Shown: in pieces, positions 25,069 to 34,034 of the stretch
How the letters are laid out: each line of letters starts with the position of its first letter
Numbering within the stretch: position 1 is the stretch's first letter
NCBI RefSeq assembly: GCF_000963885.1
Contig: NZ_BALE01000036.1
Span: forward strand, 1-40,793
Origin: Tanticharoenia sakaeratensis NBRC 103193
GTDB taxonomy: Bacteria; Pseudomonadota; Alphaproteobacteria; Acetobacterales; Acetobacteraceae
DNA length: 40,793 nucleotides
Reading direction: 5' to 3'
Program-made: the position numbers and the translations under genes
Notes under the pieces: model-generated
Database searches by the model: none
What the model was told of the DNA's origin: nothing
Seen by the model: only the letters and a program-made list of their open reading frames with translations

Positions 25069-26288
25069 CTGCCGGTGATCCGTGCGATCAGGTCCTTGTA
25101 TCGGTCGAGATAGTCGTCCAGCGACAGCTCCGCTTCCGCCCACCGTCGTGCATTGCGGCGCAGTCGCCGGGCCAGTGTGCGGTCTTCCAGCAATTCCAGA
25201 ATCCCGTCTGCGATTGCATCGGGCTCAAGGAACGGAACGAGGCGACCTGTCTCACCGTCGGTGATAAATTCCTCGACGGGCGCCGTGCGGCTGCCGACGA
25301 TGGCGCATCCGCACGCCATGGCTTCGCGCAGCGACCACGACGCGACGAACGGATACGTCAGATAGACATGCGCGTCTGATCGCTGGAGGAGTGCGCGAAA
25401 ATCGTCGTAGGTGACGCGCCCCAGGAAATGAACGCGGGACAGATCGAGGCTGCCGCGCAGCTCCTCGATCAGGGTCGCGCGCCATGTCGCCCCGCCCGGC
25501 GCCCGCGCTCCGTAACTGACGCCGTCGCCACCGACGAGCGCCACATCGACATCCGGCCGCGCCTCCAGCAGACGGGGCAGCGCCCGCATGAACGTATGAA
25601 ATCCGCGATAGGGCTCGAGATCGCGCGACACGTACGTGACCAGTTTGCGCTTCGGTGCGATCGACATGGCACCGATGGTCAGTGAGCGACGTCCCAGTTC
25701 GAGCTTGGGAGCACAGAGGTCGAGATTGACCCCTTCGCGCAACAGGGTCAGGCGGTCATGCGCCCATTCGGGATAAGTGTCGCGCTGAAACAGCGTCGGC
25801 GTCTGGCCGAATCCGGGCTGTGACAACGCCATGAAATTGACGGTGTTCTTCAGCCGCACCTGCGGCATCGCCTCGGGCCGCAACGGAAATTCGGGGTCGA
25901 AGCCGACATCGTTACGGTCGGTGTGATAGAAGAATTCGTAATAGCCGAGGATAGGCGATTTCGGGAAAACGTCGCCCAGATTCAGCAACTCGCCCCATCC
26001 ATGGTGCCCGATGATGATATCCGGCTCGTAACCGAGTTGCTTGAGCGTGCGCGCGGATTGCGCAACGCCGTCTGCGCGAAGTGCTGCCAGTTCGATTTCG
26101 CGCACGGCCGGATAGGCGTCGGCACCTGAACGCTTCGACGGCTTGTAGAGCACGCGTCGCACGCCAGGGAGAGAACCCTGGTTCGCCTCCGAGATGAAGA
26201 CGATGTCGTGTTCGCCTTCTTCATGCAGTCGCCGAAGAATATGCAGGAACTGGCCGGGGAAGTTCTGGTGAACGAACAGATATCGCAC
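25065..26288 (-). CDS. Glycosyltransferase family 4
   Basis: A 407-residue GT-B type retaining glycosyltransferase. The N-terminal half begins RYLFVHQNFPGQFLHILRRL and matches the Glyco_trans_4_3 type of acceptor domain (HHGWGELLNLGDVFP, GYYEFFYH). The C-terminal half is the sugar-nucleotide domain: KLVTYVSRDLEPYRGFHTFMRALPRLLE, HFLGRVTYDDFRALLQRSDAHVYLTYPF, and the EX7E-like SWSLREAMACGCAIVGSRTAPVEEFITDGETG. The start is a GTG at 26286-26288; the frame is open further but homology starts here, and no ATG fits. It is last in a six-gene same-strand cluster. A surface glycan or glycoprotein role is inferred; donor and acceptor are unknown. Confidence 0.88.
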   Translation of the reverse strand: MRYLFVHQNFPGQFLHILRRLHEEGEHDIVFISEANQGSLPGVRRVLYKPSKRSGADAYPAVREIELAALRADGVAQSARTLKQLGYEPDIIIGHHGWGELLNLGDVFPKSPILGYYEFFYHTDRNDVGFDPEFPLRPEAMPQVRLKNTVNFMALSQPGFGQTPTLFQRDTYPEWAHDRLTLLREGVNLDLCAPKLELGRRSLTIGAMSIAPKRKLVTYVSRDLEPYRGFHTFMRALPRLLEARPDVDVALVGGDGVSYGARAPGGATWRATLIEELRGSLDLSRVHFLGRVTYDDFRALLQRSDAHVYLTYPFVASWSLREAMACGCAIVGSRTAPVEEFITDGETGRLVPFLEPDAIADGILELLEDRTLARRLRRNARRWAEAELSLDDYLDRYKDLIARITGS

Positions 26289-26422
26289 GAGATCGCCTGA
26301 CGAATGGTGACGTCGGTGAGGTTTCGCGCTCCGCTTCCGGAACGCAAAACCGGAGGCTGCCCCCCGTGCACCGTTCTTGGGTGAAACGGCTGTCGATCCG
26401 CTCCGTTTCAAAGACGCCGGAA

Positions 26423-26448
26423 ACAGGGCAGGCCGGCGCCTGCCCTGT
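26423..26448 (-). terminator. Terminator hairpin after the ChW-like gene
   Basis: An 11-bp perfect stem (26423-26433 with 26438-26448) with a 4-nt loop, 5 nt past the stop of the minus-strand gene at 26454. Two or three T follow on that strand. It suggests the downstream glycosyltransferase has its own promoter. Confidence 0.65.
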
Positions 26449-26453
26449 CGATT

Positions 26454-27635
26454 TCAGCGCTTTGCGGAACCTCGACGCTTCGGCGCTGCCTTGGCCGGGC
26501 TTCGGGAAGCGGCTTTTGCGACCGGCGTTCTCGCAGGTGCTGCTTTCAGTGCCGGCTTCGCGGAAGCGGTTTTTGCCGACGGCGCCTTTGCCGAAACTGC
26601 TTTTGCAGCGGGTGCTGCCGAAGCCGCTTTGGGCGGACGGCCGCGACGACGCGGTGCGGCTTCGGCGGATGGCGCTGTGACGGGCGCTGCTGCAACGGGC
26701 GCCGCAAGCGCCGGCTTCCGGCCGCGACCGGTTTTCGGTGCAACCGCGCTCTCTGCAGGCACGATCTCGATCAGGAAAGCCTCGAGCGGTGCCAGACTTT
26801 CGGCTTCCGCCGCCATGCTGTCATCGATCGGTCCGACTTTCGTTCCGTCCGTGAACGTGGCGGTCAGGCGGCAGGCATGAGTCTTGGCGGACTCGCCCTT
26901 CAGGCGCACGCGCAGGCCCAGGATCGGCAGAGCCATGCCGCGGCTGCCGCAATACTGGCCGCCCTCGGCCCATGGCGACAACCATCCTTTCCCAAGGACG
27001 GCCTGGTATTCGATGTCCTCGACGGGGATGCCCCCGTTCGGCGCAATGCCGAAACCCTCGATCCAGAACTGGCTTCCCGGCGTCCCCATCCACTCGCCGA
27101 TGCGCGACAGGACGTCACCACGCCGCTGGATGTGCGCCGCGATTTCCGCCTTGCCGGGCAATGCGGCCGGCTGGCCGGCAGCCGTCGCCGATGCCTCGAC
27201 CGGCGCGGGAGCGGGTGCAGGGGGTGGCGCCACAGCCGCCTGAACGGGGCGTGACGCCGCCGCGGCGACTGCCGGCGCGGGGGTAGCTGCGCCTGCGAGC
27301 TGTACCACCTGCAGACGCGGAGATTCGGAGACCGAGGCAGACGCCTGATAGGTGGTGACGAGCACCTGCGCGGGGCCGCGCATGACGCGGATCAGCGCGG
27401 CACCGCCGGTGGCACCGATCCAGCCGTCATCGGCGAACGTCCTGATCGAGACGTTGCCCGCAGCCGCGCCCGGCGCTTCGGATATGCGCACGCCCGGCAA
27501 ACCGTCAGGGCCGGCTGGCGGCTGGTTTGGAGCGTGATAGACGCAGAACACGCCCGCATCCAGTGACATCAGATGCGCCGCGGCCTTGAGTTCGATCACG
27601 CGGTTACTGTTCGGTGCCTCGCCGGGCTTCGACAT
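26454..27635 (-). CDS. ChW-like domain protein with AT-hook and Ala/Lys-rich tail
   Basis: A 393-residue protein I cannot assign to a known function. Residues 1-100 are globular (LKAAAHLMSLDAGVFCVYHAP, DDGWIGATGGAALIRV). An Ala/Pro-rich linker covers about 110-160. Residues 165-275 form a second domain; its VEDIEYQAVLGKGWLSPW, AEGGQYCGSRGMALPI and LGLRVRLKG resemble a ChW (clostridial hydrophobic W) repeat: YQ, GW, W, G, G, then an amphipathic strand. The last 90 residues are Ala/Lys/Pro-rich like histone H1 and include the AT-hook-like PRRRGRPPKA. There is no signal peptide. The ATG is at 27633-27635, with a CATAAT box 18 nt upstream. It sits between two glycosyltransferase genes. The ChW match is by eye and needs a profile search. 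Confidence 0.75.
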   Translation of the reverse strand: MSKPGEAPNSNRVIELKAAAHLMSLDAGVFCVYHAPNQPPAGPDGLPGVRISEAPGAAAGNVSIRTFADDGWIGATGGAALIRVMRGPAQVLVTTYQASASVSESPRLQVVQLAGAATPAPAVAAAASRPVQAAVAPPPAPAPAPVEASATAAGQPAALPGKAEIAAHIQRRGDVLSRIGEWMGTPGSQFWIEGFGIAPNGGIPVEDIEYQAVLGKGWLSPWAEGGQYCGSRGMALPILGLRVRLKGESAKTHACRLTATFTDGTKVGPIDDSMAAEAESLAPLEAFLIEIVPAESAVAPKTGRGRKPALAAPVAAAPVTAPSAEAAPRRRGRPPKAASAAPAAKAVSAKAPSAKTASAKPALKAAPARTPVAKAASRSPAKAAPKRRGSAKR

Positions 27636-27652
27636 CAGGGATATTCCACCAA

Positions 27653-27658
27653 ATTATG
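27653..27658 (-). promoter_or_regulatory. Candidate -10 box of the ChW-like gene
   Basis: CATAAT on the minus strand, 5 of 6 to TATAAT, with about 10 nt of leader predicted before the ATG at 27635. No good -35 is seen 16-18 nt upstream. The 165-nt spacer (27636-27800) otherwise shows no gene. Confidence 0.3.
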
Positions 27659-27800
27659 AAAGTGCAACAATCTGTCCGTTTGATCGACCGTGAAAGATCG
27701 GGTTCCCCCGGACTTTGACAGGCACCAACCGATGTCACGCATTTTAACGACTATCGGCCACTGGTAAACCCGCAGAACACAGTCTTCACAAACGCTTCCG

Positions 27801-30782
27801 TTATGCCCTCACCCTGATGAACAGGTCATTAAGCGCGGATGCCGGCAGGCCGAGCGGTGCAAGCCAGCCTGCCTTGCGTGCCTGAATGCGCTCTGCCTGC
27901 GCACCGATATTGAATGCGACGACGCCAAGCCCTGCCCGCCAGAGCTGCCCCAGCGCGAAGCACCATGTTTCCGGCATGATCGACGGAATAAAGCCGATAT
28001 CCGCTCCCTGCTCCGCAATCAGCGTCATGGCTTCGGATTCGTTGAACTCACCAGTGACAAGGACTTTTCCGGTCGCCATCAGGGCATCGTCATCAGGTGT
28101 ATGGCCTACGAGATGAAACGCGATCGGCAGGGACCGTGCCCGGGCGTCTTCAGCCAGTGCGAGTACGATATCGAAGCCCTTCTCGCGTCCGATTCCACCG
28201 AGAATGCATACGCGCCTGACCGGACCGGGCTGCACGGGTTTCGGCGCGGGCCAGGCTGCGTCGTCCTCCAGCGGACAGACATCGATGGAAAGACCCGCGA
28301 AATGTCGACCGATGCGGCGTGCCGCGTCATGAGACGGGGTCATCAGGCGTCGTGCACGGCCAAGCTCCAGAGCCGACCGTGCGAGAAGTGCGGGCATCGA
28401 AATGCGTTCGCCCAGATGGCTGCCGAGCGTTGCGACACAGGTCTCGCATCCCTGTATGTCCGGCTCCCCGCAATATCGGCCGGACGGTCCGATCAGGGAA
28501 ATCCTCTGACAGAACCAGACATAATCATGAATGAAGACATCATAGGAAACATCAAGATCGTCAGGCAGGCTGCGTATCCAGGGCGCATGACCCACGAGAT
28601 GATGCCATTCGATTGATGCGATCCCGAGATCGCGCAACACGTCAATCAAAAGGGCATGATCATTCGGCAGATCGAACCGCAGACTGGCAAAAGCCTCCTG
28701 CCTGTCGGCCGCAGAAACGGACAGCACACACCCTGACGGATGTGGCTTGAGCACGAGCGGCAGATGGCCGTTCGCGGCAAATGCGGCTGCCCGTTCCCGC
28801 GCGACACGCGCGACACCGCCGCCCCCGTCATGCAAGACCAGAAGAATCGAGGGCCGCCCTGCACGCAGGCGCTGCAGACGTATCAGGTCCATTCGGCGTC
28901 GTGCCGGAAACAGCGGATCCTGACGGATATGGTTTGCGACCAGGGCTTCGTAGCCGGGATGAAGGGCCTCCAGAAGCGCTGCATTGCGCTCCATCAGCGG
29001 TCCGCGCGTGGCGCCGAACGACGCGCCGCCGACATGCCCGACGAACGTCCCCAGCGCCGCGACATGGCGGAAACCGCGTGCACGGGCACGCATGCAGAAA
29101 TCGTTTTCCTCACCGTAACCTTGTGCGAAAACGTCTTCTCGAAGCAGGCCGGTTTCGGCGAGACAGTCGGCCCGGATGTACATGCAAAAGCCGTTGGCCG
29201 TCGGAATTTCGGCGATGTCGTCACCATTCGCATCGGCCGCATCCCGCGCCCTTTGCATGATGCCGCCACGGTCGGGCGCCGGATTGTCGGCCGTCGGATC
29301 GGGGTAGGACAGGATACTGGCCCTGTTGGACAGCGGCGTGACCGTTCCGATATCGCGTTGCGAGTACGCCGCATGGTGCAAGACGTTCAGCCAACCCGGC
29401 GGCAGGACCGTGTCGCTGTTCAGCAAAATGACGTCGCGGCCTGCCGATCTTGCAAGCCCCTGATTGACCGCCGCTGGAAATCCGCGGTTCTCCGCGTTCC
29501 TGATGAGCGCGATGTCCTGATGATCCGCCATGCCATCGAGCAACGATTTTATGGCCGGGTCCGCGCTGCCGTCGTCCACGACGAGAATTTCGACGTCGTC
29601 CGGGACGGTCTCGCACAGGGTTTCCAGACAGGCATGCGTCGCGCCGTAATCGTTATAGACCGGCACGACGATCAGCACCCCGTGCCGCCCCGCTTGTCTG
29701 CGTCTGCCGCGTGACGGCAGGGCGCCAACCGGTATCGGTTCGAAACGCGCCGGAAGCGAGCTGCCTGCCTTGAACAGCATCCCTGCCTCAGGATCGACCG
29801 GGCAGCCTGTCAGGGCGCGTCCGTTCGCATCTCGCAACGTTATCATGCCGGGCGCCAGAAGGCGTCGCGGAATGAAAATTTCCCGAGGTCGGGCCACCGG
29901 AATATCGTTGCTGACGGCCTCTGAAAACCGGTCCGCACGGTAGGGAAACGTGCCTTGCGTTGTCTCGACTGTCAGCAATGGCGTGCGTTCCGGCTCGGCG
30001 GGATGCCAGACCCATCCTTCCAGCCCACGCGGCGTTGCGCGTACAAATCCTTCCGTGCGCTGGATCGCCATCCGATCCAGCGGACTTCCCAGAAGATCGA
30101 CGCCGGCAGCCGTGACATGCACGGGGGTCGATCCGGGAGGCAGGATAGTTTCGCCCGGCGGGCAACGGAATGCGCGCGTCGTTCCGATGCGCACCCGAAC
30201 GGGCGCGGATGCATGAACCGACAATCGACCGTCGCCCGAGACCGCACACCAGCCAGGCAGGCCCGCGCGCCGCGCCACGGGGTCCACGATCGGAGCCATG
30301 TCCGCGTTCGGCGCGCACCGCCGCAGCACATCCGCTGCGACTGTGAGGGCAGCCTCCTCTCGGCCCAGTCGATACAATGACAGGATGGTCCCGAGACCGG
30401 CTTCGCGAAGCCTGAAACGTTCCCACAACGGCTGCATCATGGCCAAGCAGGCGACCCAGTTTCCCTGTGCCAGACGTACGGAAGCCAGCGAAAATGCGAC
30501 ATTGGGATTATCGCGGGCCATGCGCGCCGCGCGGGATAACCAGAAAGCCGCCTCGTCCAGACGGCCCGCAGTCCGTGCGGCCTGCCCGCGATGATAGGCA
30601 TCCTGTGCGCGGCCATTGACCCAGGCCTGCCATGCCGCGCGTTGTGCATCGGTGACAACATGCCCATAGCCGACGAATGCGACGTCTTCGACGGCCACGG
30701 TTTCGGGAGTTGGTTCTGCTGAAATGGCACGTCCGCGTCGCGCCTGACGGCCGCCCGGACGCGGTTTCCGTTCAGCTGGCAC
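27801..30782 (-). CDS. Two-domain glycosyltransferase (GT2-GT4 fusion)
   Basis: A 993-residue protein. Residues about 1-355 hold helical TPR-like repeats (GRAQDAYHRGQAARTAGRLDEAAFWLSRAARMA) and a beta-rich part with a W-P segment (EGWVWHPAEPERTPLL). A GT2 (GT-A) domain follows at about 360-600: VLIVVPVYNDYGATHACLETL, EILVVDDGSADP, ENRGFPAAVNQG, ILLNSDTVLPPGW and GYGEENDFCMRARARGFRH. From about 640 there is a GT4-like (GT-B) domain with LVLHDGGGGVARVARERAA and RRVCILGGIGREKGFDIV, ending IPSIMPETWCFALGQLWRAGLGVVAF. The start is most likely the GTG at 30782, which overlaps the Sel1 gene by 11 nt and has CAGG upstream; it is uncertain. Probably builds a surface glycan or modifies the secreted cargo. 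Confidence 0.85.
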   Translation of the reverse strand: MPAERKPRPGGRQARRGRAISAEPTPETVAVEDVAFVGYGHVVTDAQRAAWQAWVNGRAQDAYHRGQAARTAGRLDEAAFWLSRAARMARDNPNVAFSLASVRLAQGNWVACLAMMQPLWERFRLREAGLGTILSLYRLGREEAALTVAADVLRRCAPNADMAPIVDPVARRAGLPGWCAVSGDGRLSVHASAPVRVRIGTTRAFRCPPGETILPPGSTPVHVTAAGVDLLGSPLDRMAIQRTEGFVRATPRGLEGWVWHPAEPERTPLLTVETTQGTFPYRADRFSEAVSNDIPVARPREIFIPRRLLAPGMITLRDANGRALTGCPVDPEAGMLFKAGSSLPARFEPIPVGALPSRGRRRQAGRHGVLIVVPVYNDYGATHACLETLCETVPDDVEILVVDDGSADPAIKSLLDGMADHQDIALIRNAENRGFPAAVNQGLARSAGRDVILLNSDTVLPPGWLNVLHHAAYSQRDIGTVTPLSNRASILSYPDPTADNPAPDRGGIMQRARDAADANGDDIAEIPTANGFCMYIRADCLAETGLLREDVFAQGYGEENDFCMRARARGFRHVAALGTFVGHVGGASFGATRGPLMERNAALLEALHPGYEALVANHIRQDPLFPARRRMDLIRLQRLRAGRPSILLVLHDGGGGVARVARERAAAFAANGHLPLVLKPHPSGCVLSVSAADRQEAFASLRFDLPNDHALLIDVLRDLGIASIEWHHLVGHAPWIRSLPDDLDVSYDVFIHDYVWFCQRISLIGPSGRYCGEPDIQGCETCVATLGSHLGERISMPALLARSALELGRARRLMTPSHDAARRIGRHFAGLSIDVCPLEDDAAWPAPKPVQPGPVRRVCILGGIGREKGFDIVLALAEDARARSLPIAFHLVGHTPDDDALMATGKVLVTGEFNESEAMTLIAEQGADIGFIPSIMPETWCFALGQLWRAGLGVVAFNIGAQAERIQARKAGWLAPLGLPASALNDLFIRVRA

Positions 30783-32532
30783 GCATGACCTGATCTTCGC
30801 CCGACAGACGCTGGAGCTCGGCCACGGCATCCTTCACGCCCTGGCCCTGCGCGCGGACGAGCCACTCACGTCCTTCGACCGAGTTGGCCGGGCCACCCAG
30901 CCCACGGACGAGGTACCGTCCATACATGAGCTGCGCCAGCCCATTGCCGCGTTCGGCCGCGCGCTTGAACCACGCGCGCGCCTTGACGCGATCTTCCGGC
31001 ACGTCGTGGCCGCCGCCATAGATCGCGCCTGCAGAGAACATCGCGCCGACATGTCCGCGTTCGGCTGCCGCGAGATAAAGTTCGAGCGCACGCGCGTGGT
31101 CGCGGCCGCCGACAGCCGCACCGGTTATCATGAGCTGTGCGAGCACGACCTGCGCGTCGGTCATGCCGGCTTCGGCAGCCTTTTCCATCCACTCGCAGCC
31201 GGCCTTCACGTTGGGCTCGACACCGCGCCCCTCGATCAGCATCCGTCCGTACCAATATTGCGCGTTGACCACGCCATCGGCGGCGCGATGCATCCACTGC
31301 GCCGCCTGCCGTTCGTCGCGCACCGTGCCGACGCCTTCGGCCAGACAGACGCCAAAATTGAAAGCACCCACCAGATCGCCATCATTGGCGGCCCGCTCGA
31401 AGCGGGCACTCAGGGTCCGGCGTTCCTCGTCCGTGCCAACGCCCGTCAGCACCAGATTCCCGAGATCGGCCATGCCGGCCTGATCGCCGGCTTCGGTCGA
31501 GATCCGGAACCAGCGTGCGGCTTCGGCCGGATCACGGTGCACGCCGGCACCGGTGAGATAAAGCAGCCCGAGAGCCCGGGCAGCTGGTCCATGCCCCCGG
31601 TCCGCCGCAAAGCGATACCAGTTCGATGCCTCGAGATAATTGGGGGGAAGATCGCCGCCCCGCGCATAGACATCGCCCAGCAGGGCCGCCGCTTCCGTTT
31701 CGCCCGACAGGGCTGCGCGCCTGAGCCATGTTTCCGCCCGGCTGATGTCCCGGCCGACGCCGCGGCCCTCGAGCAGCATGTAGCCGTATCGCGACTGTGC
31801 GGCGGGCACGCCGCGTTCGGCGCCGCGGCGATAATAATCCGCAGCGGCTGCCAGATCGCGCGGCATGCCGCGACCCTGCTCGTTCAGGACGCCAAGAAGA
31901 TAAAGGGCCGTGCCCAGATTGCCGCGCGTCGCAAACCGGAGCTGCTCCGCCGCGCGCTGAAGGCCGGCATCGTCGCGGGCCTCGTTCAGAAAGGTCAGGC
32001 CAAGGCCCAGATGGCCCTGGGAACAGCCCGCCGCCGCCGATTTTTCATACCAGCTACGGGCCTGGGTCGAGTCACGAAGATGCTCCGGGCCGACCGTCAG
32101 GATATAGCCCAGCAGGGCCTGGGCGTCGGGCGATCCGGCGTCGGCGGCGAGCCGTGCCCAATGCAGCGCCTTGTCGAAATCGGGGACGCGCTTCGGGGGC
32201 GCATCCTTGGCGGAAAGGGACAGGGCCCCTTCTTCCATCCCTTCCGGCAGGCCGATCGTATAGAGCGTGGCAAGCGTAAAGCGTGCATCGACGCGCCCCG
32301 CTTCCGCTGCCAGGCGAAGCCAGCGTGCGCCCTCCTCCAGCGAGGGGGGAACGCCTGTACCATCGAGGTAAGCCCGACCGACCCGGTACTGTGCTTCGGG
32401 GTCGCCTGCAGCAGCGACGTCGCTCAGCAGGGCGAAACCCTGTTTCGCGTCGCCCGACTCCATCAGCGAGACGCCGTACTGGAGCCGTGCGCTGCGTGAG
32501 AACCGGGCGGCCAGACGCTGCTTCAATGACAT
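30772..32532 (-). CDS. Sel1-repeat (tetratricopeptide-like) protein
   Basis: A 586-residue protein made almost wholly of Sel1-like repeats, about 13-14 units of 35-37 residues from residue 40 to the end. Good examples are AQSRYGYMLLEGRGVGRDISRAETWLRRAALSGE and AQYWYGRMLIEGRGVEPNVKAGCEWMEKAAEAG. There is no signal peptide or membrane helix, so it is cytoplasmic or peripheral. Such solenoids act as protein-binding scaffolds. The position between the HlyD and glycosyltransferase genes suggests it serves secretion or glycosylation of the cargo. AAGGGGCGG lies upstream of the ATG at 32532. It starts 54 nt past the HlyD gene and overlaps the next gene by 11 nt, so an operon is very likely. Confidence 0.9.
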   Translation of the reverse strand: MSLKQRLAARFSRSARLQYGVSLMESGDAKQGFALLSDVAAAGDPEAQYRVGRAYLDGTGVPPSLEEGARWLRLAAEAGRVDARFTLATLYTIGLPEGMEEGALSLSAKDAPPKRVPDFDKALHWARLAADAGSPDAQALLGYILTVGPEHLRDSTQARSWYEKSAAAGCSQGHLGLGLTFLNEARDDAGLQRAAEQLRFATRGNLGTALYLLGVLNEQGRGMPRDLAAAADYYRRGAERGVPAAQSRYGYMLLEGRGVGRDISRAETWLRRAALSGETEAAALLGDVYARGGDLPPNYLEASNWYRFAADRGHGPAARALGLLYLTGAGVHRDPAEAARWFRISTEAGDQAGMADLGNLVLTGVGTDEERRTLSARFERAANDGDLVGAFNFGVCLAEGVGTVRDERQAAQWMHRAADGVVNAQYWYGRMLIEGRGVEPNVKAGCEWMEKAAEAGMTDAQVVLAQLMITGAAVGGRDHARALELYLAAAERGHVGAMFSAGAIYGGGHDVPEDRVKARAWFKRAAERGNGLAQLMYGRYLVRGLGGPANSVEGREWLVRAQGQGVKDAVAELQRLSGEDQVMRAS

Positions 32533-32586
32533 GTCGCGGCCGCCCCTTTCAGATCACGGAGCCGAAAGACGGACATGCGGGAACGC

Positions 32587-34032
32587 TCAGGGCTCACGCA
32601 TGCCGTTCGTCGCCGCCGGCACCATCCGGTTCAGCAGGTAACGCAGCGGTGTTCTCTTGCCGACGTCGATGTCTGCCGTAACCGGCATACCCGGCGACGG
32701 GTGGAAGAACTCGGGCACGCCATGGAGAGTATAACGGTCGATCCGCAGACGCACCCGGTAATACGTTGTCATGGCGCTCGTGCCGGAAGCCTCCTGCTCT
32801 CCGCCGTCCTGCCCCTGCGCGAACGAATCAGCGCTGATGACGCGGACCGTGGCATCCGCACCACCATACTGATCGTAGGGGAACGTCGTGAATTTCAGCA
32901 CCGCATGGTCGCCAACATGGACGAAGCCCGCATCCTGGCCGCGCATCATGGCTTCCATCTCGAGACCCGAACCGACAGGCACGAGCGTCATGAGCTGGCC
33001 GCCACCCGACAGCACCGAACCCACCGACACCTTTGCAATCGTCAGTACGACCGAGTCCTCATTGGCATGCAGGACGATCAGGCTGCGCCGCAGGGCCGCC
33101 TTGTCGTAGTCGCTGCGCGCCTCGTCCAGGCGGTGCTGACCGATGCTCAGATCCGAATAGACCTGGGCCTTCCAGTTCTGGATGTAGCTCTCACGTTCGT
33201 CGCGCGTCGCCTGGAGCTTGCTCCGCGTGGACTGGGCGCTCTGCTGGGCGCCGATCTGCGACCGCTCGGATTCCATGAGGTCGCTTTGGGCCTGCAACGT
33301 TGACAGGCGGCTGCCGACCTTCTGGTCCTGAAGACTGAGACGCATGTTGTAGACGTCACGCGCGAGTTTCGCGCGGCTGGCATACATCGCGGCGTTGGCC
33401 TCGTATCCCTGAAGGTCGCTCTGCAGGCCCGCGATCTGCTGATCGTAGTTGCTGACATGCGCCTTGTATTCGGCGCTCCGCCGCTCGAAGGCCGCCGCCT
33501 GCGTGGTGGAGGCCGGATTATGCGGGTCGGGAACGTAGGGATGATCCTCCGCTTCGGCCGTCAGGCGATCGACCTCTGCCTGATATCCGTCACGCTGCTG
33601 GCGCATGTTCGTGACGTCGGCTTCGGAAATGGTCGGATCGAGATGCGCGATCACCTGCCCCTTGTGGACGAAATCGCCGACATGCACGTCGATCGACCGG
33701 ATGATGGCCGTCTCGAGTGGCTGAACCTGAATGGTCGGTTCGGTCGAGATCATGCGGCCCGGCGTGCTGATCACCTCGTCAAGCGGATAGACCGCCATCG
33801 CGACGACGCAGAACAGGAACATCGCGGCGACAACCCAGACCATGCGCTCGGCGGCCGGCGTTGCGGGCAGGTTGACGAGGGCCGCACTCGGCGAGTGGAA
33901 CTCGAGGAGTGCCAGGGGCATGCCTTCGGGCGAAAACGGATCGCCGACCTTGCGCGGCACATGCTGCTGCGCATCGTCGTTGGGAAGGATGGGGTTGGAA
34001 TCGTCGTGCGGGACGACATCTGATCCGCTCAT
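32587..34032 (-). CDS. HlyD-family type I secretion adaptor (membrane fusion protein)
   Basis: A 481-residue periplasmic adaptor. A cytoplasmic N-terminus of about 60 residues precedes one membrane helix (RMVWVVAAMFLFCVVAMAVYPL). The lipoyl half-motif follows (ISTPGRMI, IQVQPLETAIIRSIDVHVGDFVHKGQVIAHLDPT). A long coiled coil is next (TNMRQQRDGYQAEVDRL to KAQVYSDLSIGQHRLDEARSDYDKAALRR). The second lipoyl half and beta-barrel run LIVLHANEDSVVLTIAKVSVGSVLSGGGQLMTLVPVGSG and FVHVGDHAVLKFTTFPYDQYG. It ends GMPVTADIDVGKRTPLRYLLNR, the family signature. The ATG at 34032 is preferred to a GTG two codons earlier because GAGGGAG then has good spacing. It starts 2 nt past the ABC gene. Confidence 0.94.
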   Translation of the reverse strand: MSGSDVVPHDDSNPILPNDDAQQHVPRKVGDPFSPEGMPLALLEFHSPSAALVNLPATPAAERMVWVVAAMFLFCVVAMAVYPLDEVISTPGRMISTEPTIQVQPLETAIIRSIDVHVGDFVHKGQVIAHLDPTISEADVTNMRQQRDGYQAEVDRLTAEAEDHPYVPDPHNPASTTQAAAFERRSAEYKAHVSNYDQQIAGLQSDLQGYEANAAMYASRAKLARDVYNMRLSLQDQKVGSRLSTLQAQSDLMESERSQIGAQQSAQSTRSKLQATRDERESYIQNWKAQVYSDLSIGQHRLDEARSDYDKAALRRSLIVLHANEDSVVLTIAKVSVGSVLSGGGQLMTLVPVGSGLEMEAMMRGQDAGFVHVGDHAVLKFTTFPYDQYGGADATVRVISADSFAQGQDGGEQEASGTSAMTTYYRVRLRIDRYTLHGVPEFFHPSPGMPVTADIDVGKRTPLRYLLNRMVPAATNGMREP

Positions 34033-34034
34033 CG

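Noticed and set aside
26289-26411. Longer N-terminus for the GT4 gene using a TTG
   Set aside because: The extra residues are Arg/Lys-rich and unlike the family, which starts at the GTG-coded RYLFVHQNFPG; the extension would also approach the upstream terminator hairpin.
31006-32499. Plus-strand frame of 497 codons opposite the Sel1 gene
   Set aside because: Periodic only because the Sel1 repeats are periodic; no family features.
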